Of a stretch of DNA of 64,000 nucleotides, positions 10,154-20,900 are shown in pieces. The DNA is from Penium margaritaceum. Its lineage: Eukaryota > Streptophyta > Zygnematophyceae > Desmidiales > Peniaceae. Where the stretch lies: contig SZWC01004848.1 in assembly GCA_023375785.1 (NCBI GenBank), positions 89,749 through 153,748 of the forward strand. The letters run 5' to 3'. Position 1 is the first letter of the stretch. Each line of letters starts with the position of its first letter. Under the pieces are notes generated by a model. It was not told the DNA's origin. It saw only the letters and a program-made list of their open reading frames with translations, and ran no database searches. Made by a program: the position numbers and the translations under genes.

Positions 10154-10594
10154 CGTGGGCGGTTGCGATATTGCCGCCGCCTGCATGGTGCCCATCATCA
10201 TCTGCTGCTGTGGTGGTGTACTTGGCGCAGGTGGCTGCGAGGATGCCCCGGTTGGCAAGGTGATCGGATTTGGCTGTGATGCGGGGAGCTGTTGCGTCGT
10301 AGTCGCCTGTCCACCCCCCGTGTGCTGCTGCTGCGGATAACTCGGTGGCTGGACCACTCTGATTGCTTGGAGANCGTGGGCGGTTGCGATATTGCCGCCG
10401 CCTGCATGGTGCCCATCATCATCTGCTGCTGTGGTGGTGTACTTGGCGCAGGTGGCTGCGAGGATGCCCCGGTTGGCAAGGTGATCGGATTTGGCTGTGA
10501 TGCGGGGAGCTGTTGCGTCGTAGTCGCCTGTCCACCCCCCGTGTGCTGCTGCTGCGGATAACTCGGTGGCTGGACCACTCTGATTGCTTGGAGA
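10154..10594. repeat. 220-bp perfect direct repeat around a single N (probable assembly stitch)
   Basis: Positions 10154-10373 and 10375-10594 read identically by eye along their full 220 bp and are separated only by the N at 10374. This is the signature of two contigs whose overlapping ends were placed side by side instead of merged. A real tandem duplication would not be expected to have an undetermined base exactly at the junction. Confidence 0.93.
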
Positions 10595-11520
10595 TGCACG
10601 ACGGCTTCCGCCGCGGTTGCTCCCATGGTCAGGAGCGCCTGGCCCATGGTAAGTTGGTTCAATGGTGGCTGCGCATCTCCCGATGCCTGCACGGACATAG
10701 GCATCCCCATCTGCATGCCTCGTGTAGGTTGTGCGGATGCGACCATCTGCTGCTGCTATAGTCCGGGTACAGGTGGTTCCGCGGTCAGGACGCCCGTGAT
10801 TGCCCCGGCCGGTTGCCGCGGCGGGTTCGTGTCCTGAGGCATCCCAAGGGCGGGGTTTAGGAGTCCCATCCTGTGCTGCTGCGCCAACATCCACTGCTCG
10901 TCTGGTACTGGTACTTCGCAGATCCCTGAATCCTCGGGGCTCAGCGGTAAGGGTTGCGGGTGTGCTGGCGCGGGCACGTGCTGCACCTCTGTTCCGCCAG
11001 GGACCTGCTGCTGCTGCCCGCCCCGACGCCGATACACCAGTCCGCGGTAGACCTCGAGCTCTCCACCACCAGATGATTCCTGTAGGGAAGGTGGCGCATC
11101 GGAGAACCACTGCGCCCCAAGTGGCGCATTTGGTTGGCCCCCCTGGCCTTGTTGATGCAAGGCCGACCCATGGCTGTCGGAACTGTGGACACTCTCCACC
11201 TCCACGTGTTCGGCCAGCGCATCCATAATGCAGCGCCAGTGCAGCTGCTCCAACCACTCGGTCCCTCGTCGGTGCTGGGCGAGCAAGTCGGCGCCTGGTG
11301 AAGAGCTGACTGGTGCGCGGGACAACACGGGTGAGGAATCCCGGCTTCCCGCGCAGGTCGCGGCCCGTCGTGGCAGGAAGCACCGCGCTGATGACTGTTG
11401 CTGCCGGCGCCTGGTATCCCGATGCACGAAGCTGGCCGCCAACATGAACGACTGATCTGAAAGGCACGTGCAGTTCTGCTGGCAAAGAGCAAAGAACTGT
11501 CCACGCTCACCGCACCATGA

Positions 11521-11533
11521 CACTGATACCCCC
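11521..11533 (-). other. Primer-binding-like site of the gypsy-like element
   Basis: Read on the - strand, the sequence just after the LTR end is GGGGTATCAGTG, which shares GGTATCAG with the plant initiator-Met primer site and differs in the flanks. It starts about six bases after the proposed LTR terminus, within the spacing gypsy elements use. It supports both the orientation of the element and the LTR boundary. Confidence 0.55.
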
Positions 11534-11538
11534 AATTT

Positions 11539-12769
11539 TGCCGCGTCCCTGATCTTTCCGCGGACGGCAACTTTCCGCGGATCCCCGCGGACTACTCACT
11601 TTACTACTGTAATTTTACTACGAGGGATCAGCAATACGCGGTTGTTGCCCTCAGGCTAGAGACTACTCTGTGGACCACGAGTCTGGGACTGCTGCGTATA
11701 CACCTTATGAGAAATGGCACTCCGCGAGCCACCAGAATACGACAACCCACAACGGGAAAATCCCCTTCTATCAGCTATTCCGCAGACCACAGTTCTAGAC
11801 TTGTGCGCAGGCACCTCACCGATGAGTGATGCTCCGCGTTCCACTTCTTCCCACACGGGAATCCACCACCTCGTGGCGTCCGACTCCTCTCCGCGGAACC
11901 CCGTTCCGCGGACGTGTGCAAGCAAGGGACACCGCCGGCAGCCCACCTCACTCGGACTTTTGGTTCCTCACACACCTACTGCCATAGTCCGCGGACCGGA
12001 CTCCAAGAGCGACTGAGGACAAGAGGGTAGTGGGCGAAGCACAGGAATGAGAGTAGGCCAATGACTCTGATCAAGCTGATTGCGGAGTACATGGAATACT
12101 TTGGAAGGCAAGCAAGTCTAAGTTGCACTTCTCCTACTGCTAGTGAGGCCCCTTTTCTACTCGGGACTCCGCGCGGCGTGTCTACACGCCGATGGTCTCA
12201 TCCCTCTCACATCCTCCTACTCCTTCTACTCGGACTCCACGCAGTGCGGCTATGCACCGCGGGTCTCGTCCCACACACACACTGTCTATTCTGCTGGTCA
12301 CTTTCTTCATCCACCGTTCGTACACGCGGTTCTTTGTGTTCTTCCTTGAATCTTCGTCCTCAGCGGTGTGTCTCCCGAGGCTCCTCCGTGATTGATGCTT
12401 GGTCACTTGTGCTGATTGGTCATTTCTCGTCTGATTGCTCGGTTCATCCGCTGTCCTGCCTGCGCTTTGTCAGTGGCGGCGGATTCTGTTTTGGCTTGTC
12501 CCCGTTTCCTTTGCACCGCAGCCCTTCCTTTCACGACTTCCCGCCTGGCCACAAATTCTTCAGCTGAGAAGAACCGCCGCAGACGAATGTTCGTCTGCGG
12601 CGGCCTCTTCCACCGGTACCATGACTCTTGCTTCCCCCCGGATCCGCGTTTACTCCTCGCTCAAACGCATCTGCAGGAGCCAGCATACCATGCGCGGACC
12701 CTCTGCCTCCTCGATCCCTATTCCGCCGGTTACTTCTTCTGCGGAGCTGCGGCAGGATGGTGCGTGACA
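11539..12769 (-). mobile_element. Gypsy-like 5' LTR (about 1,231 bp)
   Basis: On the - strand this segment begins TGTCACGCACC exactly where the 10-bp satellite stops and ends GGGACGCGGCA just before the primer-binding-like site, giving TG...CA ends. It has no credible coding sequence. Six CCGCGG palindromes lie in its gag-proximal half, at 11558, 11575, 11585, 11891, 11906 and 11989, mostly inside TCCGCGGA-like contexts. No second copy is in the window, so the boundaries rest on the ends, the primer site and the abrupt satellite edge. Confidence 0.65.
12574..12603. other. Perfect 14-bp inverted repeat with 2-bp loop
   Basis: The arms CCGCCGCAGACGAA (12574-12587) and TTCGTCTGCGGCGG (12590-12603) are exact reverse complements around TG. 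The stem is GC-rich and would form a strong hairpin in either strand. It lies in the outer part of the gypsy-like LTR (U3 side), about 170 bp from its end. It could be a protein-binding palindrome or a transcript hairpin. There is no T-run, so it is not a bacterial-type terminator. Confidence 0.85.
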
Positions 12770-14179
12770 TGTGTGTTAGTGCGTGTATGTATGTGTTAGT
12801 ATGTGTAAGTGTGTGCCAACGTGTGTAAGTGCGTGTAAGTGCATACAAGTGCGTGTAAGTGCATGTAAGCGCGTGTAAGTGCGTGTAAGTACGTGTAAGT
12901 ACGTGTAAGTACGTGTAAGTGCGTGTAAGTGCGTATAAGTATGTGTAAGTGCGTGTAAGTGTGTATAAGTGCGTGTAAGTGCGTATAAGTACGTATAAGT
13001 GCGTGTAAGTACGTATAAGTATGTGTAAGTATGTGTGACTGTGTGTAAGTATGTGTGAGTGCGTGTAAGTGCGTGTAAGTACGTGTAAGTGTGTATACGT
13101 GCATGTAAGTGCGTGTAAGTGTGTGTAAGTACATGTAATTGTGTGTAAGTGCGTGTAAGTGCGTATAAGTGCGTGTAAGTGCGCGTGGGTGCAGTTTAAG
13201 TGGGTGTCATTTCGTGTAAGTTCGTATAAGTGCGTGTAAGTACGTGTAAGTGCGTGTAAGTGCGTGTAAGTACGTGTAAGTGCGTGTAAGTGTGTGTAAG
13301 TGTGTATAAGTATGTGTAAGTGTGTATAAACATGTGTAAGTGCATGTAAGTGCGTGTAAGCGCCTGTTAGTGCGTATAAGAGCGTGTAAGTGCGTGCAAG
13401 TGCGTGTAAGTGTGATTTAAGTGTGTGTAAGTTCGTGTAAGTAAGTGTAAGTTTGTGTAAGTGCGTGTAAGTTTGTGTAAGTACGTGTAAATACGTGTAA
13501 GTGCATGTAAGTGTGTGTAAGTGCGTGTAAGTCCGTGTAAGTGTATGTTAGTACGTGTAAGTGTGTATTAGTGCGTATAAGTGTGTGCCAAAGCGTGTAA
13601 GTACGTGTAAGTGTGTGTAAGTGCATTTAAGTACGTGTAAGTGCATGTAAGTGCATGTAAGTGCGTGTAAGTGCGTGTAAGTGCGTGTAAGTACGTGTAA
13701 GTATGTGTAAGTGCATATAAGTGCGTGTAAGTACGTGTAAGTGCGTGTAAGTATGTGTAAGTGTGTGTAAGTGCGTGTAAGTGCGTATAAGTATGTGTAA
13801 GTATGTGTGACTGCATGTAAGTATGTGTAAGTGTGTGTGAGTGAGTGTAAGTGCGTATAAGTACGTATGAGTGCGTGTAAGTGTGTGTAAGTGCGTGTAA
13901 GTACATGTAAGTGCATGTAAGTATGTGTAAGTGCATGTAAGTACGTGTACATGCGTGTAAGTGCGTGTAAGTGCATGTAAGTGCATGTAATTGTGTGTAA
14001 GTGCGTGTAAGTGCGTGTTAGTACGTGTGAGTACGTATAAGAGTGTGTAAGTGTATGTACGTAGGTGTTATTGCGGTTTAAGTTTGTGTGAGTGAGTGTA
14101 AGTGCGTGTAAGTACGTGTAAGTTTGTGTAAGTGTGTGGAAGTATGTGTAAGTACTAAAAGTGTGTGTAAGTGCGTATA

Positions 14180-14941
14180 AGTGTGTGTAAGTGCGTGTAA
14201 GTGTGTGTAAGTGCAGTTTAAGTTCTTGTAAGTGCGTGTACATGTGTGTAAGCGCGTGTAAGTATGTGAAAGTGCGTGTAAGTGCATGTAAGTGCGTGTA
14301 AGTATGTGTAAGTGCGTGTAAGTGCGTGTAAGTTCATGTAAGTGCATGTAAGTACATGCAAGTGCATATAAGTGCGTATAAGTACGTGTAAGTGCATGTA
14401 AGCACGTGTAAGTGCATGTAAGTGCATGTAAGTGCGTGTAAGGGGGTGTATATATGTGTAAGTGCAAGTAAGTGTGTGTTAGTACGTGTAAGTGCGTATA
14501 AAAGCGTGTAAGTGCGTGTAAGTGCGTGTAAGTGCGTGTAAGTACGTGTAAGTACGTGTAAATGTGTGTAAGTGTGTTTTAGTGCGTGTAAGTGCATGCA
14601 GGTGCGTGTAAGTGTGTGTAAGTGCGTGTAAGTGTGTGTAAGTGCAGTTTAAGTTCCTGTAAGTGCGTGTACATGTGTGTAAGCGCGTGTAAGTATGTGA
14701 AAGTGCGTGTAAGTGCATGTAAGTGCGTGTAAGTATGTGTAAGTGCGTGTAAGTGCGTGTAAGTTCATGTAAGTGCATGTAAGTACATGCAAGTGCATAT
14801 AAGTGTGTATAAGTACGTGTAAGTGCATGTAAGCACGTGTAAGTGCATGTAAGTGCATGTAAGTACGTGTAAGGGGGTGTATATATGTGTAAGTGCAAGT
14901 AAGTGTGTGTTAGTACGTGTAAGTGCGTATAAAAGCATGTA
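14180..14941. repeat. 431-bp-period duplication inside array B
   Basis: About 330 bp starting near 14180, including GTGCAGTTTAAGTTC, the variant units acatgtgtgtaagcgcg and a ggggtgtatatatgtg motif, recur 431 bp downstream with only a few substitutions. The odd period reflects an included 11-bp variant unit. Confidence 0.85.
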
Positions 14942-16970
14942 AGTGCATGTAAGTGCGTGTAAGTGGGTGTAAGTGCGTGTAAGTGCGTGTAAGTTTGTGT
15001 AAGTACGTGTAAGTGCGTGTAAGTGCCTGTAAGTGCGTTTAAGTACGTGTGAGTGCAGTTTAAGTGGGTGTAAGTGTATATATGTGTTTGTATGTACGTG
15101 TAAGTGCGTGTTAGTGCATGTAAGTACGTATAAGTGTGTAAGTGTGTGTAAGTGCGTGTAAGTGCGTATAAGTGTGTGTAAGTACGTGTCAGTGCATGTA
15201 AGTGCGTGTAAGTGCGTGCAAGTGCGTGTAAGTGTGGTTTAAATGGGTGTTAGTTCGTGTAAATGCGTATAAGTGTGTGTAAGTTTATGTAAGTTTGTAT
15301 ACGTATGTGTAAGTGCGTGTAAGTGCATATAAGTGCGTTTAAGTGTGTGTTAGTGCATGTAAGTGTGTGTTACTGCGTATAAGTGTGTGCAAAAGCGTGT
15401 AAGTGCATCTAAGTGTGTGTAAGTGAATGTAAGTGCGTGTAAGTGCATGTAAGTACCTGTAAGTGCGTCTAAGTGCGTGTAAGTGTGTGTAAGTGCGTGT
15501 AAGGGTGTATAAGTGTATGTAAGTGCGTGTAAGTGCATATAAGTGCGTGTAAGTACATGTTAGTACGTGTAAGTGCAAGTAAGTGCGTGTAAGTGCGTGT
15601 AAGTGCGTGTAAGTGCGTGTAAGTGCATGTAAGCACGTGTAAGTACGTGTAAGTGCGTGAAAGTGGATGTAAGTGTGTGTAGTGCGTGTAAGTACGTGTA
15701 AGTGTGTGTAAGTGCGTGTAAGGACGTGTAAGTGTGTGTAAGTGCGTGTAAGTGTGTGTAAGTGAGTATAAGTGTGTGTAAGTGCGTGTAAGTGCGTGTA
15801 AGTACGTGTAAGTTCATGTAAGTGAATGTAAGTTCATGCAAGTGCGTGTAAGTGCGTTTGAATGCATGTAAGTACATGTAAGTGCGTGTAAGTATGTATA
15901 AGTGCGTGTAAGTGCGTGTAAGAGCATGTAAGTGCATGTAAGTGCGTGTAAGCGTGGTTTAAGTTCGTGAAAGTGTGAGTAAGTGCGTGTAAGTGCGTGT
16001 AAGTATGTGTGAGTATGTGTTAGTGCAGTTTGAGTTTATATAAGTGTGTGTAAGTACGTGTAAGTGCGTGTAAGTATGTGGAAGTGCGTGTAAGTGCGTG
16101 TAAGTACGTTTACGTATGTGTAAGTGCGTGTAAGTGTGTGTACATTTGTGTAAGTGCATATAAGTGCATGTAAGTGCGTGTACATATGTGTAAGTACGTG
16201 TAAGTACGTGTAAGTGCATGTAAGTGCGTGTAAGTACGTATAAGTGCATGTAAGCATGTGTAAGTGCGTGTAAGTTCGTGCAAGTGCATGAAAGTGCGTG
16301 TAAGTGCGTCTAAGCACGTCTAAGTGGGTGTAAGTGTAGTTTAAGTGGGTGTAACTTTGTGTAAGTTCGTGTAAGTGCGTGTAATTGTGTGTAAGTGCGT
16401 GTAAGTGAGTGTAAGTGCGACTATGTGCGTGTAAGTGTGTGTAAGTACGTGGAACTGCGTATAAGTGTGTGCAAGTGCCTGTAAGTGCGTGTTAGTATGT
16501 GTATGTGTGTGTAATTGTGTGTAAGTATGTGTAAGTGCGTATAAGTGTGTATTATTGCGTGTAGGTATGTGTATGTGTGTGTAAGTACATGTAAGTGCGT
16601 GTAAGTGCGTGTAAGTGTGTGTAAGTGCGTTTAAGTGCGTGTAAGTGCATGTAAGTGCGTGTAGGTACGTTTAAGTGCGTCTAAGTGTGTGTAAGTACGT
16701 ATAAGTGTGTGTAAGTGCATGTAAGTGCGTGTAAGTGTGGTTTAAGTGCGTGTAAGTTCGTCTAAGTGCGTGTAAGTACGTACAAGTGTGTGTAAGTGCA
16801 TGTAAGTGTGTGTAAGTGCGTATAAGTACGTGTAAATGTGTGTAAGTGTGTGTAAGTACGTGTTACTGCGTCTAAGTGTGTGTAGAAGTGTATAAGTGTG
16901 TGTAAGTGTGTGTAAGTGCGTGTAAGTGTGTGTAAGTGCGTGTAAGTTTGTGTAAATGCGTGTAAGTGTG

Positions 16971-17410
16971 TGTAAGTGTGTGTGAGTGCATGTGAGTATG
17001 TATAAGTATGTGTAAGTGCGTGTAAGGTGGTGTAAGAGCGTGTAAGAGTGTGGAAGTCTGTGTAAGTGCATGTAAGTGCGTGTACGTGCGTATAAGTGCA
17101 TGTAAGTGTGTGTAAGTTCGTGTACGTGCATGTAAGTGCGTGTAAGTACGTGTAAGTACGTGTAAGTACGTGTAAGTGCATGTAAGTGCGTGTAAGTATG
17201 TGTAAGTGCGTGTAAGTGTGTGTAAGTGTGTGTGAGTGCATGTGAGTATGTATAAGTATGTGTAAGTGCGTGTAAGGTGGTGTAAGAGCGTGTAAGAGTG
17301 TGGAAGTCTGTGTAAGTGCATGTAAGTGCGTGTACGTGCGTATAAGTGCATGTAAGTGTGTGTAAGTTCATGTACGTGCATGTAAGTGCGTGTAAGTACG
17401 TGTAAGTGCT
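16971..17410. repeat. 250-bp-period duplication inside array B
   Basis: Roughly 190 bp carrying the marker aaggtggtgtaagagcg and the run gtggaagtctg recurs at +250 bp (16,981 matches 17,231) with nearly no differences. A related diverged version lies around 17,510-17,540. Confidence 0.85.
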
Positions 17411-17780
17411 TGTAAGTGGGTGTCAGTGCATGTAAGTGCGTTTAAATGCATGTAAGTTTGTGTAAGTGTGTGTAAGTGCGTGTAAGTGTGTATAAGTATG
17501 TGTAAGTGTGTGTAAGGTGGTATAAGAGTGTGTAAGAGTGTGTAAGTACGTGTGAGTGCGTGTAAGTACGTGTAAGTATGTATAAGTGCATGTAAGTTTG
17601 AGTAAGTTCGTGTAAGTACATGTAAGTGCGTGTAAGTGCGTATAAGTATGTGCAAGTACGCGTAAGTACGTGTAAGTGTAAGAAAGGGTGTGTAAGTATG
17701 TGTAAGTGTGTGTAAGTGTGTGTAAGTGCGTGTAATTGTGTGTACATGTGTGTAAGTGCGTGTAAGTACGTGTATGTGCC

Positions 17781-17980
17781 TGTAAGTACATGTAAGTTTG
17801 TGTAAGTGTGTGTAAGTGCGTGTAAGTGCGTGTAAGTGCGTGTAAGTGTGTGTAAGTGCATGGAAGTACGTGTAAGTACGTGTAAGTACATGTAAGTTTG
17901 TGTAAGTGTGTGTAAGTGCGTGTAAGTGCGTGTAAGTGCGTGTAAGTGTGTGTAAGTGCATGGAAGTACGTGTAAGTACG
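17781..17980. repeat. 100-bp unit, two identical tandem copies
   Basis: Positions 17781-17880 and 17881-17980 are identical by eye, including the rare variants tgtaagtttg and tggaagtacg. Ten satellite units were duplicated as a block. Confidence 0.9.
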
Positions 17981-20900
17981 TGTAAGTACGTGTAAGTGCC
18001 TGTAAGTGTGTGTTAGTGCGTATAAGTGCGTGTAAGTGCGTGTAAGTATGTGTAAGTGCGTGTAAGTACGTGCAAACTCGTGTAAGCGAATGTAAGTTTG
18101 TATAAGTGCGTGTAAGTACGTGTAAGTGCGTGTAAGTGCGTGTAAGTGTGTGTAAGTGCGTTAAAGTACGTGTAAGTGTGTGTAAGTAGGTATAAGTGTG
18201 TATAAGTGCATGTAAGTGCGTGTAAGTATGTGTAAGTGCATGTGAGTGTGTGTAAGTGCGTGTAAGTGTGTGTTAGTACGTACAATTGCATATAAGAGCG
18301 TGTAAGTGCATGTAAGTGCGTGTAAGCACGGTCTAAGTTCGTGTAAGTGAGTGTAAGTGTATGTAAGTTCGTGTAGGTTCATGTAAGTGCTTGTGAGTGT
18401 GTGTAAGTGCATGTAAGTGCGTGTAAGTGCGTGTAAGTCCGTGTAAGTACGTCTAAGTGCAGTTTAAGTTTGTGTGAGTATGTGTAAGTGCGTGTAAGTG
18501 CATGAAAGTATGTGTAAGTGCGTGCAAGTGCGTGTAAGTGCGTTTAGGTATGTGTAAGTGCGTGTAAGTACGTGTAAGTTTGTGTAAGTACGTATAAGTA
18601 CGTGTAAGTGCGTGTAGTATGTGTAAGTACGTGTAAGTACGTGTAAGTGCAAGTAAGTGCGTGTAAGTATCTGTAAGTGCATGTAAGCACGTGTAAGTGC
18701 GTGTAAGTTCGTGTAAGTGCGTATAAGTGCGTGTAAGTGCGTGTAAGTGCATGTAAGTGCGTCTAAGTGGGTGTAAGTGCGTGTAAGTGCAGTTTAAGTG
18801 GGTGTTGTTTTGTGTAAGTTTGTGTAAGTGCGTATAAGTACGTGTACGTGCATGTAAGTGAGTGTAAGTGCGACTAAGTGCGTGCAAGTACGTGTAAGTG
18901 TGTGTAAGTGCGTATAAGTGCGTGGAAGTGAGTGTAAGTGCGTGTTAGTGTGTATATGTGTGTGTAAGTGCGTGTAAGTGCATGTAAGTGCATGTAGGTG
19001 CGTGTAGGTACGTGTAAGTGCGTGTAAGTGCGTGTAAGTATGTGTACGTGTGTGCAAGTGCGTATAAGTGCATGTAAGTATGTATAAGTGCGTCTAAGTG
19101 CGTGTAACTGTATGTAAGTGCATTTAAGTGCCTGTAAGTGCGTGTGCATATGTGTAAGTGTGTGTAAGTGCGTGTAAGTGCATGTTAGTATGTGCAAGTA
19201 TGTCTAGAAGCGAGTTAGTACGTGTAAGTGTGTGTAAGAGCATGTAAGTGCATGTAACTGTATGTAAGTGCGTGAAAGTGTGTGTAAGTGTGTATAAGTG
19301 TGTGTAAGTGCATGTAAGAACGTGTAAGTGCGTGTAAGTGCGTGTAAGCGTATGTAAGTATGTGTAAGTGCATGTAAGTGCGTATAAGTATGTAGAAGTG
19401 CATTTAAGGTCGTGTAAGAGCTTGTAAGAGTGTATAAGTGCATATAAGTGCGTGTAAGTGCGTGTAAGTGCGTGTAAGTGCGTGTTAGTACGTATAAGTG
19501 CGTGTAAGTGTGTGTAAGTATGTGTAAGTGTGTGTAAGTACGTGTAAGTACGTGTCAGTATGTGTAAGTATGTGTAAGTTTGTGTAAGTTCCTGTAAGTG
19601 CGTATAAGTGTGTGTAAGTGCGTGTAAGTGCGTGTAAGTGCGTGTAAGTGTGTGTAAGTGCGTGTAAGTGCGTATAAGTGTGTGTAAGTGCGTGTAAGTG
19701 CGTGTAAGTACGTATAAGTGCGTGTAAGTGTGTGTAAGTATGTGTAAGTGCGTGTAAGTGCGTGCAAGTACGTATAAGTGCGTGTAAGTGTGTGTAAGTG
19801 CGTGTAAGTACGTGTCAGTATGTGTAAGTATGTGTAAGTTTGTGTAAGTTCCTGTAAGTGCGTATAAGTGTGTGTAAGTGCGTGTAAGTGCGTGTAAGTG
19901 CGTGTAAGTGTGTGTAAGTGCGTGTAAGTGCGTGTAAATATGTATAAGTATGTGTAAGTGCGTGTAAGTGCGTGCAAGTACGTATAAGTGCGTGTAAGTG
20001 TGTGTAAGTGCGTGTAAGTACGTGTAAGTGCCTGTAAGTGCGTGTAAGTGCGTGTAAGTGCGTGCAAGTACGTATAAGTGCGTGTAAGTGTGTGTAAGTG
20101 CGTGTAAGTACGTGTAAGTGCCTGTAAGTGCGTGTAAGTGCGTGTAAGTTCGTATAAGTACGTGTAAGTTTGTCTAAGTGAATGTAAGTTCGTGTAAGTG
20201 GGTGTAAGTGTGTGTAAGTGCGTGTAAGTGCGTGTGTGTGTAAGTGCGTGTAAGTTCATGTAAGTGTGTGTAAGTACGAGTATGGTTGTAAATGTGTGTA
20301 GGTGTGTGTAAGTGCGTGTAAGTACGTGTTCGTTTGTGTAAGGGAATGTAAGTTCATGTAAGTGTGTTTAAGTGTGTGTAAGTGCATATAAGTGCATGGA
20401 AGTACGTGTAAGTGCGTGTAAGTACGTGTAAGTTTGTGTAAGTATGTGTAAGTGTGTGTAAGTACATGTAAGTACGTGCAAGTGTGTGTAAGTGCATGTA
20501 AGTGTGTGTACGTACGTGTAAATGCGTGTAAGTGCGTGTTAGTGCGTGTGAGTGCGTATAAGAGTGTGTAAGTGCATGTAAGTGCGTGTAAGTGTAGTTC
20601 AAGTTCGTGTTAGTGCATGAAAGTATGTGTAAGTGCGTGTAAGTATGTGTAAGTGCGTGTAAGTGCGTATACATGCATGTAAGTGCAGTTTAAGTGGGTG
20701 TAATTTTGTGTAAGTTTGTGTAAGTACATGTAAGTGAGTGTAAGTGCATGTAAGTGCGTGTAAGTACGTGTAAGTGCGTGTAAGTACGTGTAAGTGTGTG
20801 TAAGTGCGTATACGTGCGTGTAAGTGTGTGCAAGTGCGTGTAAGAGTGTATTTTAGTGCATATAAGTGTGTGTAAGTGCGTGTAAGTGCGTGTAAGTGCG

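Larger units (their letters stand above)
9963..11535 (-). pseudogene. Pro/Gln-rich gag leader of the gypsy-like element (fossil)
   Basis: Between the primer-binding-like site and the gag core, the - strand carries open stretches rich in Gln, Pro, Met and Ala. The first begins at an ATG overlapping the primer-binding region (MGVSVSWCGERGQF). A later stretch (MIDALAEHVEVE-like, then LEVYRGLVYRRRGGQQQQ) has normal protein composition. These probably form the N-terminal part of gag. The region contains the 220-bp direct repeat around the single N at 10374, so it is probably over-long in this assembly, and frame continuity here should not be trusted. Confidence 0.5.
2690..12769 (-). mobile_element. 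Ty3/gypsy-like LTR retrotransposon, - strand (fossil, possibly composite)
   Basis: Read from high to low coordinates, the block shows an LTR (12,769-11,539), a primer-binding-like site, a Pro/Gln-rich gag leader, a gag core with a zinc-knuckle-like motif, a retropepsin, a reverse transcriptase with YIDD, and RNase H. A second retropepsin-like module and an unrecognised helical/Ala-rich region follow. Protease before RT and RT before RNase H fits Ty3/gypsy. I could not find an integrase or a 3' LTR, so the low-coordinate end is truncated or belongs to another element. The copy is broken in about half a dozen places but keeps several open stretches of 400-580 codons, which suggests a fairly recent insertion. 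One visible LTR means no LTR-based age. Confidence 0.8.

Noticed and set aside
9959-11485. - strand frame of 508 aa over the gag leader
   Set aside because: It passes through the N and the duplicated 220 bp, so its length and part of its content are artefacts of the join.
12574-12603. Rho-independent terminator
   Set aside because: The hairpin has no following T-run and the context is a eukaryotic LTR.
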